DNA of 64,000 bases from Dipteronia dyeriana (Eukaryota > Streptophyta > Magnoliopsida > Sapindales > Sapindaceae): the NCBI GenBank assembly GCA_032871835.1, contig CM065299.1, positions 5,489,001 through 5,553,000 on the forward strand, in the 5' to 3' direction. The translations under genes were made by a program, and so were the position numbers. Below are positions 22,432-34,900 of this stretch, in pieces. Position 1 is the stretch's first letter; every line of letters starts with the position of its first letter. The notes below the pieces were generated by a model. It saw only the letters and a program-made list of their open reading frames with translations, did not search any database and was not told the origin of the DNA.

Positions 22432-25400
22432 ATGGTAGGAGTAAGGAAAGACGACAACGGGCAGCCCAAATATGGTAAGTTTATTTCTACATTTAGTTTA
22501 TGTCTTGTGTCTTGCATTATATAAAAAATTAGAAAAAAGTTTTATTGGAGTTGTGGGGTTCACTGCATTTTATTAAAGGGAATGGGACCACAATATTTGA
22601 CGACAACTGTGTAGTATTTTTTTTTTTGAAATCAGACCAACTTGTTGTTGCTTTGTCTGATTCTGCTTATTGCTTTATCTGAATCTGCTTATTCTGATAA
22701 TTGAAATCAAAACCACATTGTCTTTTTGTTATCTTGAACCACATTCTGTTTGAGTTTTAGGGTCCGCTACATTGATTATGTTCCAATTTGTACATTCTTT
22801 AATTGTTAACTGAATTGTGTTGTGCTTTGTCTTCATTTGTTATGTAGATCCACATGACCCGGGTCAATTTTTTAGCTTTAGGGTGCATCACGGTAGGGAG
22901 TTCAATGGAGACATGGATGAGTACATTGGGGGGCAGTGAGTTTTGATGACTACGTTAGTGTAGATGAGTTGTCCTTGCTTGATCTATATGATATTGCCAT
23001 GGAACTGGTTTATAAATCACCAGTTGGCTATTGGGTTCAAGTGGATGGTTATATAAAGCCATATAACATATCCAGTGATTAACAACTGATGTGGTTTGCA
23101 GGAAAAATACTTACTACTATAGTTGTAAATATTTATCTTGAGCCAATAGTACTATTGCAAGAAGTCCCATTAGAGGAGGTTAAGGGGAATGAATTGGTGG
23201 CATACCAGGAACATGACCCATATGATGTTCATCAACAAGAGCCTGATACTGTTGATGGGGGAAATTGGGTTAAAAATCATGGGCCTACTATAGTTGATGT
23301 TCCACTTGATGTTAAATTACATGGGTCACCAGCCTTTTCTGATAATGTGGTTGGTAAGGTGCATGCTAGGGTTAGTAAAAAGACTGGTAAAAAGGATAAG
23401 GGAAAACAGGTACTAGAAAAGGCTGGGGACCAAGAAGTACAAGGTTAAGGTCAAGGAGAATATGAAGCTGAAGATGGAGATGAGGATGATGCAGATTTTG
23501 TAATTGAATTTGATTATGAGCAAGAGGCAGATGATATTGCAGCTGAGACTTGTGTGGATCCAACCAAGATTTGGGATAGTCCCAAATAGGCCACATGAAT
23601 AACTTGTGGCATCTGGATCTGAGTATAAAGATGTATCTGATGAATTGTGTAGCTTAGAAGGGTCAGATGGTGAGGAAAGGTCAGATGTACGAGTTCAAAA
23701 GTTCATGCACAGAACATACCATGAATTTCATCCAAAACGGGACATGCAAGACCCAAATTTTAAGTTTGGTATGTTGTTTGGAATAACTTATATATTTAGG
23801 AAAGCCATTAGGGCACATGCTGTGAAGTATAGACGTGATGTGAAATTTCATAAGAATGATAAGCATAGGGTTAAGGCAGTATGCAAATCACAAGCTTGCA
23901 ATTGGTTTGTGTATGCTTCTTGTTTGAGTGATCAGAAGACCTTATAGATTAAAACTTTATGCAATGAACACACGTGTGCTATGAGTTTTAAGAACAGGTT
24001 TGTGAATCCAAAACTAATAACAGAGAAGTACGAGGACCAATGGAGGGTAAATCCTGATTGGAGTTTCACTGAAATGTCTGCACAGTAAAGGATTGACACT
24101 AATATGGATGCTTCGAAGTGGCAGTTCTACCGTGCTAGGCATGCTGTAAAAGGGATGATTGATGGTGTTGTAAATGAGCAGTACTCCAAACTTTATGAGT
24201 ATGATGTAGAGGTGATGAGGATGAACCCTGATACAACAATTCTGTTGAAGTGTTATGACAATGAAAGGCTTCAGAGGTTGTACATATGTCTGGGGGCTAT
24301 AAACCAGGGGTGGAAACAGGGATGTAGGTCCCTTTTAGGTTTTGATGGGTGTTTTACAAAAAGATATCATATTGGGCAACTTATAACAGCTATTGGGGTT
24401 GATGCAAATAACCAGATATACCCAGTAGCTTATGTTGTGGTAGAGGCTGAGACCAAGGACACATGGGGATGGTTTTTAAACCAGATAGCTCATGATTTGA
24501 AACTGAACAATTCTTTTGGCATTGTTTGGATTAGTGACAAGCAAAAGGGATTAATAGATGCTATTGTGGAAAGGTTTCCAAATTCAGAACACAGGTTTTG
24601 TGTGAAGCATCTGTACAATAATTTTAAAGCTCAGCATAGAGGGTAGCTACTGAAAAAATAATTATGGGGTGCTGCTAAAGCTACTACTGAACAAGAGTAA
24701 GTATTGTATATTATGTTTTGTTTCAATTGGTTAATATTTATGATTTCTAACTTGAAATGTTTTTTTAGTTACCTTGACTTCATAGGTTTAATCAATGGAT
24801 GGAGAAGGTGAAGATTGAGAGTCTACCGGTATATAATTGGTTAGCTGGAAAGGATGCAAAGCACTGGTCAATAGCCTTTTTCAAGGACACAGCTTTGTGT
24901 GACATGGTGTGTAACAACTTGTGTGAGACCTTCAATGCAACAATCCTAGCAGCTCGAGACAAGCCAATAATCACCATGCTGGAGATGATCAGAAACTACC
25001 AGATGATAAGACTAGTGAGGAAAATGGTAGAAGTGGAGAAGTGGAAGTGGAGTCATGAAATTAGGCCAAAGGTTTTCAGGTTTGTTTTGTTTTTTCATAT
25101 GGCATGATTACTGGTTATTTGTTATCCCTTGCTTCAGGTTTGTTGAGAAGGTTAAGCAAGAGAGTGTCTACTGCTATTCTTAGTACAGTGGAAACTCCAC
25201 TTACCAAGTAAGGGCTCGTGATGATGAACAGTTTGTGGTTGACATCAACGACAGAACTTGTGGTTGCAATAAGTGACAACTGATAGGGATACCATGTGTG
25301 CATTGAATGGTTGCTCTATTGAGTACCAACAACAACCCTATAAACTTCATACACTTAAGGTACAAGAAGGAAAGTTTCTTACGGGCATACACTCCAGTAA

Positions 25401-25610
25401 TTTATGGGATTAATGGGTCAAAAATGTGGACAAAATCGAATGAAACACCAATACAGTGTCCAGATTTTAGGAAACAGAGGGGAAGACCAAAGAAGATGAG
25501 AACATTACAATCATATGAGGTTAGAATAGGGAATACAACCAAGTAGAGAAGGAATTATGTAGTTGTTAGGTGCAGAAAATATGGCAAGGAGGGACACACA
25601 GAGTAACTTG
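22432..25610 (+). pseudogene. MuDR-type MULE transposase, broken
   Basis: Mutator transposases are DDE enzymes that cut and insert the element. Order of domains: a short first exon from ATG 22432, an intron of about 0.37 kb, then a PB1-like N-terminal domain (FSFRVHHG...DEYIGGQ, frameshifted near 22939). Next come an acidic spacer, the MuDR DNA-binding domain (23740-23940; GITYIFRKAIRAHAVKYRRD, AVCKSQACNWFVYAS), and the MULE catalytic domain (24100-24645). Catalytic-type residues lie in GFDGCFTK, VVEAETKDTWGWF and ISDKQKGL, followed by CVKHLYNNF. A SWIM-type zinc finger (25240-25310; TCGCNK...GIPCVHAIE) has a stop where Trp is expected. A CCHC-like knuckle CRKYGKEGHT follows near 25570. At least six stops or frameshifts make it non-functional, although most domains are readable. 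Confidence 0.9.
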
Positions 25611-26314
25611 TGAATGAAGGGGTGGGGGTACTGACAGTGTTAAAGGGAGTCAAGCTGATGAAGGTGGGAGTGAATTTGTTGGAGGGAGTCAACTTATTGC
25701 AAGAAGTCAATCTGTTTCAGGTTTGCAAGTTGAGCTTCAAGATGGTCGACCAAAGGGTGGGAAAAGGAGGAAGACAAAGACAAAGAAGTATATGGTTTTG
25801 TGTTTGATGTTTGTCTGCTTTTATACTCTAACCAGCCTTTAATGCTTTTGTATTTGAACATATATGTATATGTAATGCTTTTGATGGTTGTATTTATGTC
25901 CAACCTTAATGGTTGGTGAACCTTATTGGTAGAAGAACTTATGTACAACCTTAATGGTTGGAGAAGTTAGTAATGACAAAACTTTTAAGTTGATATGTAA
26001 TGTGAATGTTGTATGATTTTTCTTTTGGTTTTTATAGAATGAGTTTGGTGTGAATGTGTTTTGGAATATGTAAAATGAGTTTCATGTGAATGCCATAGTC
26101 ATGAATGAGTTGGATGTGAATATGACTATCATTATCTTCTCAAATTTGTTTACTTTGATGATAAACAACAGGAAAATTAAACAACAGCAAAGTTGGCAAG
26201 CAGAGAATTGAACCAAACATTTTTCATTCATAAAAATATATCATACATTTTATTTTGATACAAGCAGCAAAATGTTACTATCATTTTGTTCTTTAAAACC
26301 CCTACAAAGACACT

Positions 26315-26806
26315 TTACATGTTTTCCAGTAGCTTTTTCCATACACACATTACAATCCTTACTACAACAACCACAACCACAACATATAACCAATTCCTTC
26401 TGATTTGTCCTCTAGAACTGACTTCTTCATTACCAACAACTGGAGCTACAGATGTATCGTTGCCTTCAACACCTTCAAAACCATTAGTTTCCAACGATCT
26501 CATATCATGGTCTCGTATTCTTCTAAGCAATTCAGGAATGATGACTTTCAACCTTGCACACATCGGGGGATCAGACCATCTGAAAAATCCACAATTCCCA
26601 TATCCCTGTTACGAAAAAACAAATGCACACAACATTCAGGAAAACAAACAAACAATTAACTAAATATACAAACCACATATCCGATAATTATAGCAACCCT
26701 AAAAGCGTCATCCCGGATTTGAATCAGTCCAAGATGTGAAACGTCTAGCTGATATTCCACACAGACACTTTGGGTTGAAAGACCCAACATCGGTGTCATC
26801 AATCAT
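26315..26806 (-). pseudogene. GRF zinc-finger protein carried by the MULE, broken
   Basis: This minus-strand gene inside the MULE encodes a GRF-type zinc finger protein of the At4g04775-like kind, which often accompanies plant MULEs. Exon 1 from ATG 26806 gives CLCGISARRFTSWTDSNPG, followed by two stop codons where the GRF family has Arg and an aromatic or aliphatic residue. Exon 2 starts after an AACAG acceptor at 26605 and reads GYGNCGFFRWSDPPMCARLK, then IPELLRRIR. It ends with a run of eight valines leading into a short hydrophobic, membrane-like tail (stop at 26315). The paired CxCG and CGFFRW motifs identify the family. Function in the element is unknown; binding to nucleic acid is the family expectation. 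Confidence 0.8.
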
Positions 26807-27234
26807 TTTTGCCAAAGGCAATGCAGAAGGAAGATGAATGAAGAAGAAAGAACTAGAACGAAGAAAAATAAAGAACAACGAATCAGAAGGAAGAAGAAGA
26901 AGAAGAAGAAGAATTGGGGATTTAGGGATTTAGGGATTTCGTTATGTTGTTGTGTTTTTATTTCAGTTGAGGATTTAGGGATTTTGTTCAAATACCCAAC
27001 GTGTTTTTATTTCAATTTCAGATTTACCCACATGTGTACAATCACATGCAGAGCAGCCGACCAAATTAAATCATGGACGGAAATTAATATTCCGTCCGAT
27101 TTTATAAATTAATAGAAGTTCAGAGGGTTAAGTATTAAGAAAAAAATTCAGGGGATACTATACAACTTCGCTATAAATATAGAGGGCATCGGTGATATAA
27201 ATATAGAGGGCATCGGTGATACTGATAAATATGT

Positions 27235-28860
27235 AATCAACCGTATTGAATAACATACCAGCTTGTGATACTGATACCTTGACCAAAATAAACTCAATAA
27301 AGTGATGAATTAAATATTAAATCTGTACACTGATCCATTTTATAAAGAATTACTTACTAAAAACATCTTTAATTTCTTGTAAAACTCACGTCAATATTTG
27401 TATGCGCGGTTAATTGAGAGTGATTAATTCTTCAGTCACTGAAGCTATCTCATAATGTCTCTAGCAAGTTTGCAATCCAACTTTGGTCACCACATGTCAG
27501 CAGCTTACAAAGGTGATAAATCAAGTCTTAGCACAGAAAAAGAACCTCAAGCAGTGGTGATAGTTGGAAGAAACAAACACAGAAACAAGCAACACCAAAT
27601 GCCTTTCATCATTCGTCTTAAACATTAGTATTAAAAACCAATCACATCACAAGATTAGGATTACCAACTCAACAAGTCAGCAGCCGGTCAGATTACAAGA
27701 CTAAGATTGCCAACTCAACAAAATGTGTTTGTTTTCAAGTGTGTTAAAATTTAATTTACTACAAACAAGAACTACACCAATTAAAAATAATGAGATTGAA
27801 AAACTTTTATCGAAAATTTCTCTTATTTTTATACTTCACCTAAGAAAATCAAATTAAAAAAAAAACAAAACTTATTATATAAGTCAATTTTTTAAACCAA
27901 AATTAATATCAAACGGAAATAAAATTGAACACAATAATATAAAATTATATTAATGAAAAGATAAAATAAAATGATAATATAAAAATGATTAAATATAACA
28001 CAAATGTAAAAAAGAAAAGTGAAAAAAAAAATAACAAAATAGACCAAAGAAGTAGAAGAAGACGAAGAATGTGACAAAGAAATAAGAAGAAGAACGTGAA
28101 AGATTTTTTTTTTTTTTTTTTATTTGAGATGGGAAGATGATCTAGACAGACGTCCAAAGACCAAAAGTTCAAAAGCATAAGAAGTGGAAAAAATATAAGT
28201 TAGGGTTGTGATTTGGGAGGCTTCTAAATGCTTAATAATAATGATAGGACCCATTTTGTTTCCCTCTTTCACCTTTTAATCTTTTATTTTTCCTCTGTTA
28301 ATTTTAAATTACTTTTTAACTTTTTAACCTCATCTTTAAATTTTAAATTTCTTTTTAACAATTTAATTTTCCCTCTTTCAATTTTAGGATTCTTTTTAAT
28401 ATAGCATTTTTTAAAGGCTTATTATAACATTCTTCAATTTAAATCTATATAATCAATTTTTAATACTAATTTGTTTTTTTTTCTGTTATATTATAATTAA
28501 AAAAATATTCAATAATATAATAATAAATAAGGTTTATAATCATGATATAATATATCATATTAAAAATGTTATGATTTTAAATTTAAATAAAATATTTAAT
28601 AATATTATAATATCTTATAGAATTTACAAAATTTTAAAAAGAATAGAATCCATGTGTGATACAAGCGTCATAATGTTATGAAGATTTTTAAAAACCATAG
28701 TACAGTGATTGCTTTTAAAAAAATGTCATAATGGTTTTTAAAAATCATCCTACCATTGTGATGGTTTTTGTCCTAACTTAAGATGTTTTTTTAAAACCTT
28801 GTATCATAAATTATCATTTTTGTAGAAGTGTTTTCCTTCATTATTGCGTGACAGTCGAGA
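27235..28860. other. Intergenic, no gene seen
   Basis: Between the MULE and the TPS-g promoter. A 57-codon frame at 27455-27628 is unsupported. The rest is AT-rich with homopolymer runs (poly-T around 28105-28120). Confidence 0.5.
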
Positions 28861-28866
28861 AATACC

Positions 28867-28874
28867 ATATAAAG
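28867..28874 (+). promoter_or_regulatory. TATA box of the TPS-g gene
   Basis: CATATAAAGG sits about 95 bases upstream of the ATG at 28962, a typical TATA position. The same arrangement (ATATAAA followed by GATATTGAGG) is kept in the orphan copy at 16323, so it was duplicated together with the first exon. Confidence 0.6.
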
Positions 28875-28961
28875 GAGAGATATTGAGGATTTGAGGACAC
28901 ATACAATCACAATCAATATTGAAAACCTCTCAGAGTAGAAGTTACAGATACAATTGTAACT

Positions 28962-31900
28962 ATGAAAATGGAAAAAATAGCCGGAACTGGTTGTATTTCT
29001 GTACTTTCAGTGGCAGGAGTTTCTCTAGCTTCTCCCTTAAAAGCACTTTTCATGAAAACGAGGCAAACAAGCAAAAGCCGCTCGGTTCATGCCCGTTCAT
29101 CATCATACATGTGCGGGTTATCGCCATTGATAAAGCCGCAGCTAGTCTTTGATTCTCATCAAAATGTACACCTTTATTAATATCATTTTCTCTCTAGTCA
29201 TTTTTTTTTTCCTTATATGATTTTTCCACTTATACGTTTTTTTCTTTATTGCTTTGAAGTACATGAACGGTAAAGGTGGTCAGCATTATTATTGTTTAAA
29301 GACCTTGGAAGAACTTCAGGATACAACAAGGGTGGCTCTCAGGAAATCTGATAATCCGACGGCTACAATGAAGTTGATCGACGACATTCAACGGCTGGGT
29401 GTAGGGCATCACTTTGAAGAAGAGATCAATATGCAACTTGAACGAGTTTCTGATTGGAAATGTTGTGAAACCGAAGATCTCTCTGTCAATGCACGCCGTT
29501 TTAGTTTGCTGAGACATAATGGCCGGCAACCTTGCACCGGTAAAACTACTCAATCAACTTTACTATATTTTTGTTGCATGCAATAATACACATCATAAAT
29601 TAAGTCGACATTGATTTGGACCGTTTTTTGCCTCGTATGAGAGTCCAAGACAGCATGGTCCGCATTCAATGCACATTGTCCTTGTGATGTAAATGAAAAT
29701 TGTACCGTATATGAAAGCGTCAAAGTTTCTTATGAATAGTTACTAATATAATGTATACGAATTATGATTGTTCATATGGGAGAACACTAAAAGTAACCAT
29801 AAAATTAGTAGGTTTATTGATTTTATCCGATATTAGTATTTTTATTGTTTTTATCAAAATATCCACATTTGGATAAAATTACTCTTCTTTTTTTAATTTT
29901 CTTTCTTTTTCTTTTTCTTTTTCTTCTTTCTTAGGGGCATAGCTGGAAAAAAAATCGGGATGAGATCATCTAATATTATTTTTCTTATTTAAAAATACTA
30001 AAAAAAATCTTTATTTAAAAATCCTAAATTTTTTCTTTGTAATAATCAAATCAAAATGATACAAGAGAAAATTCATAATTAAAAAAAATCAAGGATATAC
30101 ATAATGGTAAGTGCTATATACCCCTATTTCCTCTAATGGTAAATCATAATAAAAAATGTCAATGTATATTTTTCTTTTCAAATCCCCAAAAGTAATAAAC
30201 CTTAGTTTTTATAAGATTTTTCTTCTCTTTCTTAACTTTGTTATCTCATAAGAAGACATATTAATATACAAAACCTAAATCTCAGTAATAAAATACGATA
30301 CATAAAAATAACAATCACAAAATACAAAACCTAAAATCAAATTCATTCTAAGTAAATTAAAAAAAAAAAAATTAAAACTAAGGAAATTTACTTTCAAATT
30401 GAGAGATTTAAGATAAAAAAGAACCCAAACAAGTTAGAGTTTGAGATTTGAGAATGTGGAAAAATATAAATGTGAGGGGTTTGAGAATCCGTCGAATGAT
30501 GATTGATGAAACAATAAGAGTGTTTTTTTAATTATTTTATTGTTTTTCATTTAGGGCGATCTATTTTAACAAAGTTTATGGGCTAGTTGGACATATTTTA
30601 TAAAATTTTGTTTATTGGTCTTTAGTAAATTTAAAATATTAATTATAGTTTTGTTTATTGGGCTTTAGCAAGTTTAACACTAGAAATCAAATTTTGGTTA
30701 ATAAAACAAAAATTAAACTATTTTTTCAAAAAACTTGGGTGGGCTACAGGCTATAGCCCACCCAAGCCCTTGAAGGGCTCCGTCCCTGTTCTTTCCAAAC
30801 CTCTAGTATTCTTCTTCGTCTTCTTGAATGCGTTTAATTGTGTTAGACTTTGTGTGTTTAATTTAGTATTGTCCTAGTGTGCTTAATTGATTTTTCATTG
30901 TGTTTTTAATTGAGTTGTCCTGGTGTGTTTAATTGGTATGTCCTGATATATTCAATTGAGTTGCCTAGTGTGTTTAATTGATATGTCATGATGTGTTTAA
31001 TTGAGTTACCCTGGTCTGTTTAATTGGGTTGTCGTGATGTGTTTGATTGGTGGTCTGATGTATTTAATTAGTGGCCTGGTATGTTTAAAGAAATTTAGAA
31101 AAAATTCCAGATTTGAATAGATTTGAAAATTTTCTAGATTTTCTCATATAAAAAAAATATATTTGAAACGATGGATCTTTAGTAAATGTTATTTTTTTAG
31201 AAATGAATTTTTGTTTCAATGGAACAAAATCTGGATTTAAAAAAAAACATAATCTGGAAAAAAAATTAATAAACATAATCTGGAAAATTTTCAAAATAAA
31301 AGAAAACCTTGAATTTTTCTTTAATCAAAATCAAATATGGAAACAAAATTTAACAAACAAAATCTGAAAAAAATTCCAAAAAAAAAACATGGACTTTTTT
31401 AAAATCTAGAAAAAAATTTAAATAAAACGAAATCTGATATTTTTTTAAACAAACAACACCCAAATTTAAACACAACCACAACCACAACCACTCTTAAAAT
31501 CAACTGCTAATACTCAAATCCAAACCACCGTTCTAGTGGCCAAACACAACCAAAATCTGCAAACCAAAGGAGAGAGAAGAGGAACAAAAAAAATGTTTGG
31601 ATTAAAGAGAGAGGCGTGGGAGAGGAGATATTGTTGCAAGAAAAAAAATTGGTGGAGAGAGTAGAGAGGCGTAAGAGAAAGAGAGAAAGAAAGAAGAGAG
31701 AGAATGAAGAAAAAAAATGATTCTGATCAATGGAGAGAGAAGATTGATCGCATCAAACTACACATGCTGACTCTCGCAATAATACGAGGTCGGAACGGTA
31801 GTAAAATGACGAAGTAGGGATCGTTCCCACAGGGATGAAGGTTTCAATTACTGGACTTTAACGGCTTACATACTATTTGAACAAACGAATATAAGAGTTT

Positions 31901-34900
31901 CCAAGATTTTATACTAAGGCAATTAATCTAAAGAAAAATAGAATACCAATCACAACATGGAACGAATGTGATAAAAACGTGTTGGAACTCAAATCTACCT
32001 CACCCTTCTAATTATAAACTTGTCTCGCTTGACCTCTCAATTGTGCATGAATATGTTCTAGGTTCGTATCCCCTAAACTAATCTCTAATATCTTTCGATG
32101 TCTTAGAGATTGCATCATATATAACCAAAGTCTCTCTCGAACACTCTGGACAATATATATGAATCCGTTAAGAATTGTGGGATACACACACAAACCCTGT
32201 ACACTAGCCTAGTGGTTCTAGCACTTTCTAGTCATGTATAGTGAATGTTTATCTAAGCATTGTCAAATACATCTCCTTTCGGTTCACAACATCCAACCAT
32301 AGATCAATTACGAAGTGATCAAGCAAGTAAAGGTATTAAGCACTTAAAACATCCATTTAACCACACCAGCACATGTAGAGAAATCAAATCGTCATTAACA
32401 AATACATCAAGGGTTCAGTTTTATCTTGTTCTAACACAACTATGTTTAGCTCATACTATACAAATACGACATGGTTGATACGAAACAACTACAGGCCATG
32501 AAAACATAAGGAAACAAAGAGATAGAGAGTTAAATAGATAAACTAATTTGAAGAACTCCTTCTTGTGAAGCTTGGGCTTCAATGGCTTATTTGGTGTTAC
32601 CAAACCACTTCCTAGCTGCTCCAATCCTTCATCAACTCGATCCAAATACACAGAGAGAGCTTCAATTTCGTTGGAGAAGAAGACGAAGTTTGATGAGATT
32701 GATTTTTAGCTGGTTTTTCTCTTTCCCCCCACTTGTTTTTATCAACAATCCAACTTATCCACCCACTTGTGGAGGAGGGCCCCAAAGGCTCTCTATTGGC
32801 TTTCAGAGACGTCCTCTCATCATACCTAACCAGAGATAATAGAGTAGGGCCCACGAGCTTTCAAATCATTGGTTGGAAAAAATAGATATGGGCAATCTAC
32901 AGATTTTACGCGGTGCGCCTTGACGTAGTGTATTGCGTAACTCCTTTCTTGGACCTATTGTGATGTTATGCGGTATGCTCACACGGTTCACATTTCTTTC
33001 TGTTGTGGTACGCGTACCACGTGAAGAGTTCCATGAGTTTTCTGATATCTTCTATGGTACACACAAGCGGTACACGTAAGCGTGAATGCTACTCCACCAG
33101 CTAACATCTTCATTTTTGCCTCGAAAATCTCCCTAATCCACACAAGGTCGTCCCTAGAATGGAAAGAGCTTGCATAAGCTATTTGGAACATTAAATGATG
33201 GCATTTGCATAGAAACTAAGATAAGATAAATAATGGGAGAAGCAAACCATAAAAAAAAAAATATATATCAAAGATGTAAAGAAAATAATGAGGGTCATTT
33301 AGGTCTTCATAGATAATTATTGGGTAGAAACAATAAAAATATTAATGTTTAGTAAAAACAATAACATCCTTATTTTTTTTACTAAAAAGGGGTATTTTCT
33401 CTTGTTCACAAAATGATAGGAAACATTAGTTTGCACATCACATCTTAGTAAAGATGGTTGTGTACCTCCCTTTCACACCAAGTGGTTAAAAGCTCAAGTC
33501 TCACCATGTGCATTTTATAAATATGTGTGGAGAGTTATTTTCCCAATGGCGAAAATAGTTATCCTAACCGTATATATATTGTCTTATAGGTCCAAACAAC
33601 TTTATCGTAATAGTTGTAATCATGATACTACATATATATATATATAAACTTATTAGTGGCTTACATTTTTATTTATTTATTTTTGCTAATAAGCTACTCA
33701 CATTTTGTGGTATCTAGTGGAATGATTCTTCTAGTGGCATTAATAATTATCTTGTCTATGATGATAAATGGGTTGGTTCTTCTCATAAAACTTATTAGTG
33801 GGTTGCATTTTTTTTGTCTTTGCTTCGTATATATTGTCCCTGCCTAGATGTCATATTCTATCTTTATCTTTCAACAAATTCACTATGAAATTTTACCCAG
33901 AAAAAAACTAGAGTTTTGAATTCTCTCTGCATCATTAATTTCTCGTTTGTATAACAGATACATTCAACAAATTCCTGAACAAGGATGAGAATTGGATGGA
34001 ATCCATATCCAAAGACACATGGGGAATGTTAAGTTTGTACGAGGCGTCTTACTTAGCTACAAAAGATGAAGAAATGTTACTGCATGCCATGGAATTTACT
34101 AGAAATCATCTCACACAGTCAATGCCATTCATGGCTCCCGAATACAGGCGGCGTATTTCGCAAGCCTTGGAACTTCCAAGACACTTGAAAATGGCAAGAT
34201 TGGAAGCCAGGAAATACATTGATGAATATAGCAGAGAATGGAACCACAACCTGGCTCTTCTGGAATTAGCAAAGTGGGATTTTAACATGGTTCAGTCGCT
34301 GCATCAAAGAGAGTTGGCTGAAATACAAAGGTGATCAGTCTTCTTCTATTATGACAACTTATAATCAAGAGAAAATACCCAATTTTAGTAAATAAATAAA
34401 GAGGTTTATTGTTTTTATCTAATATTAGTATTTTTATTGTTTTATCCGATAATTAACTGTGAAGATCTAAATACCCTTTATTAGTTTCTTTATATATTCT
34501 CTCATTTGGTCAAAATCTTTTTTTTTCCTCTTTCTCTCTCTTCCTTCTTTCTCTTTTCAATCTCTTTTATCTCCCTCTCTCTCTTTCTCTCACGCCTCTC
34601 TTCTCTCTCCACCACAAATTTTTTGTTTGCAACCAAATCTCCTTTCTCACGTCTCTCTACTCTTTAATCCACGCATTTTTTTTCCTCTTCTCTTTCCTTT
34701 GGTTTGTAGATATGGGCTGAGTTCGGATTTGAGTGGTAGTTGTAGATTTTAAGGGTGATTATGGTTATGTTTAAGTTTGGATATTGTTTGTTTTAAAAAA
34801 ATTCAGATTTCGTTTTGTTTAATTTTTTTTTCCAGATTTTTAAAAATTCCAGGTTTTTTTTTTTTGAAAAATTTTCAGATTATGTTTGTTAATTTTTTTT

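Larger units (their letters stand above)
22012..27230 (+). mobile_element. Degenerate autonomous Mutator-like element (MULE), ~5.2 kb, ~180-bp TIRs
   Basis: The ends form inverted repeats of about 180 bp. The left TIR runs through GGAGTTGTATAGTGCCCCCT, CTTAACCCTCTAAACTTC and GCTGCTCTGCACGTGATTGT. The inverted right TIR has GAAGTTGTATAGTATCCCCT, CTTAACCCTCTGAACTTC and GCTGCTCTGCATGTGATTGT. The outermost right 24 bp (AAATATAGAGGGCATCGGTG) is tandemly duplicated. Inside are a MuDR-type transposase pseudogene (plus strand) and a GRF zinc-finger gene (minus strand). The exact ends and the 9-bp target duplication could not be fixed. The TIR is related to that of the 17711-19244 element. Confidence 0.8.
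29777..33401 (+). mobile_element. GAGAA-terminus TIR element, copy 2, in TPS-g intron 2
   Basis: Same family as 6271-7474. Flanked by TTGTTCATA (29768-29776) and TTGTTCACA (33402-33410), 8 of 9 matching, so a Mutator-like 9-bp duplication. The left end and the inverted right end share GAGAA, TTATTG and TATTTTTATTGTTT. The interior has a TGTGTTTAATTG array (30830-31090) and the purine-rich GAGAGA region. Two later insertions (29932-30788 and about 31748-33245) explain its length; without them it would be about 1.3 kb like the other copies. Confidence 0.75.

Noticed and set aside
27455..27628. 57-codon frame with a sensible-looking start (MSLASLQSNFGHHMS)
   Set aside because: No promoter, homologue or splice support. 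Codon content fits chance in a less AT-rich patch.
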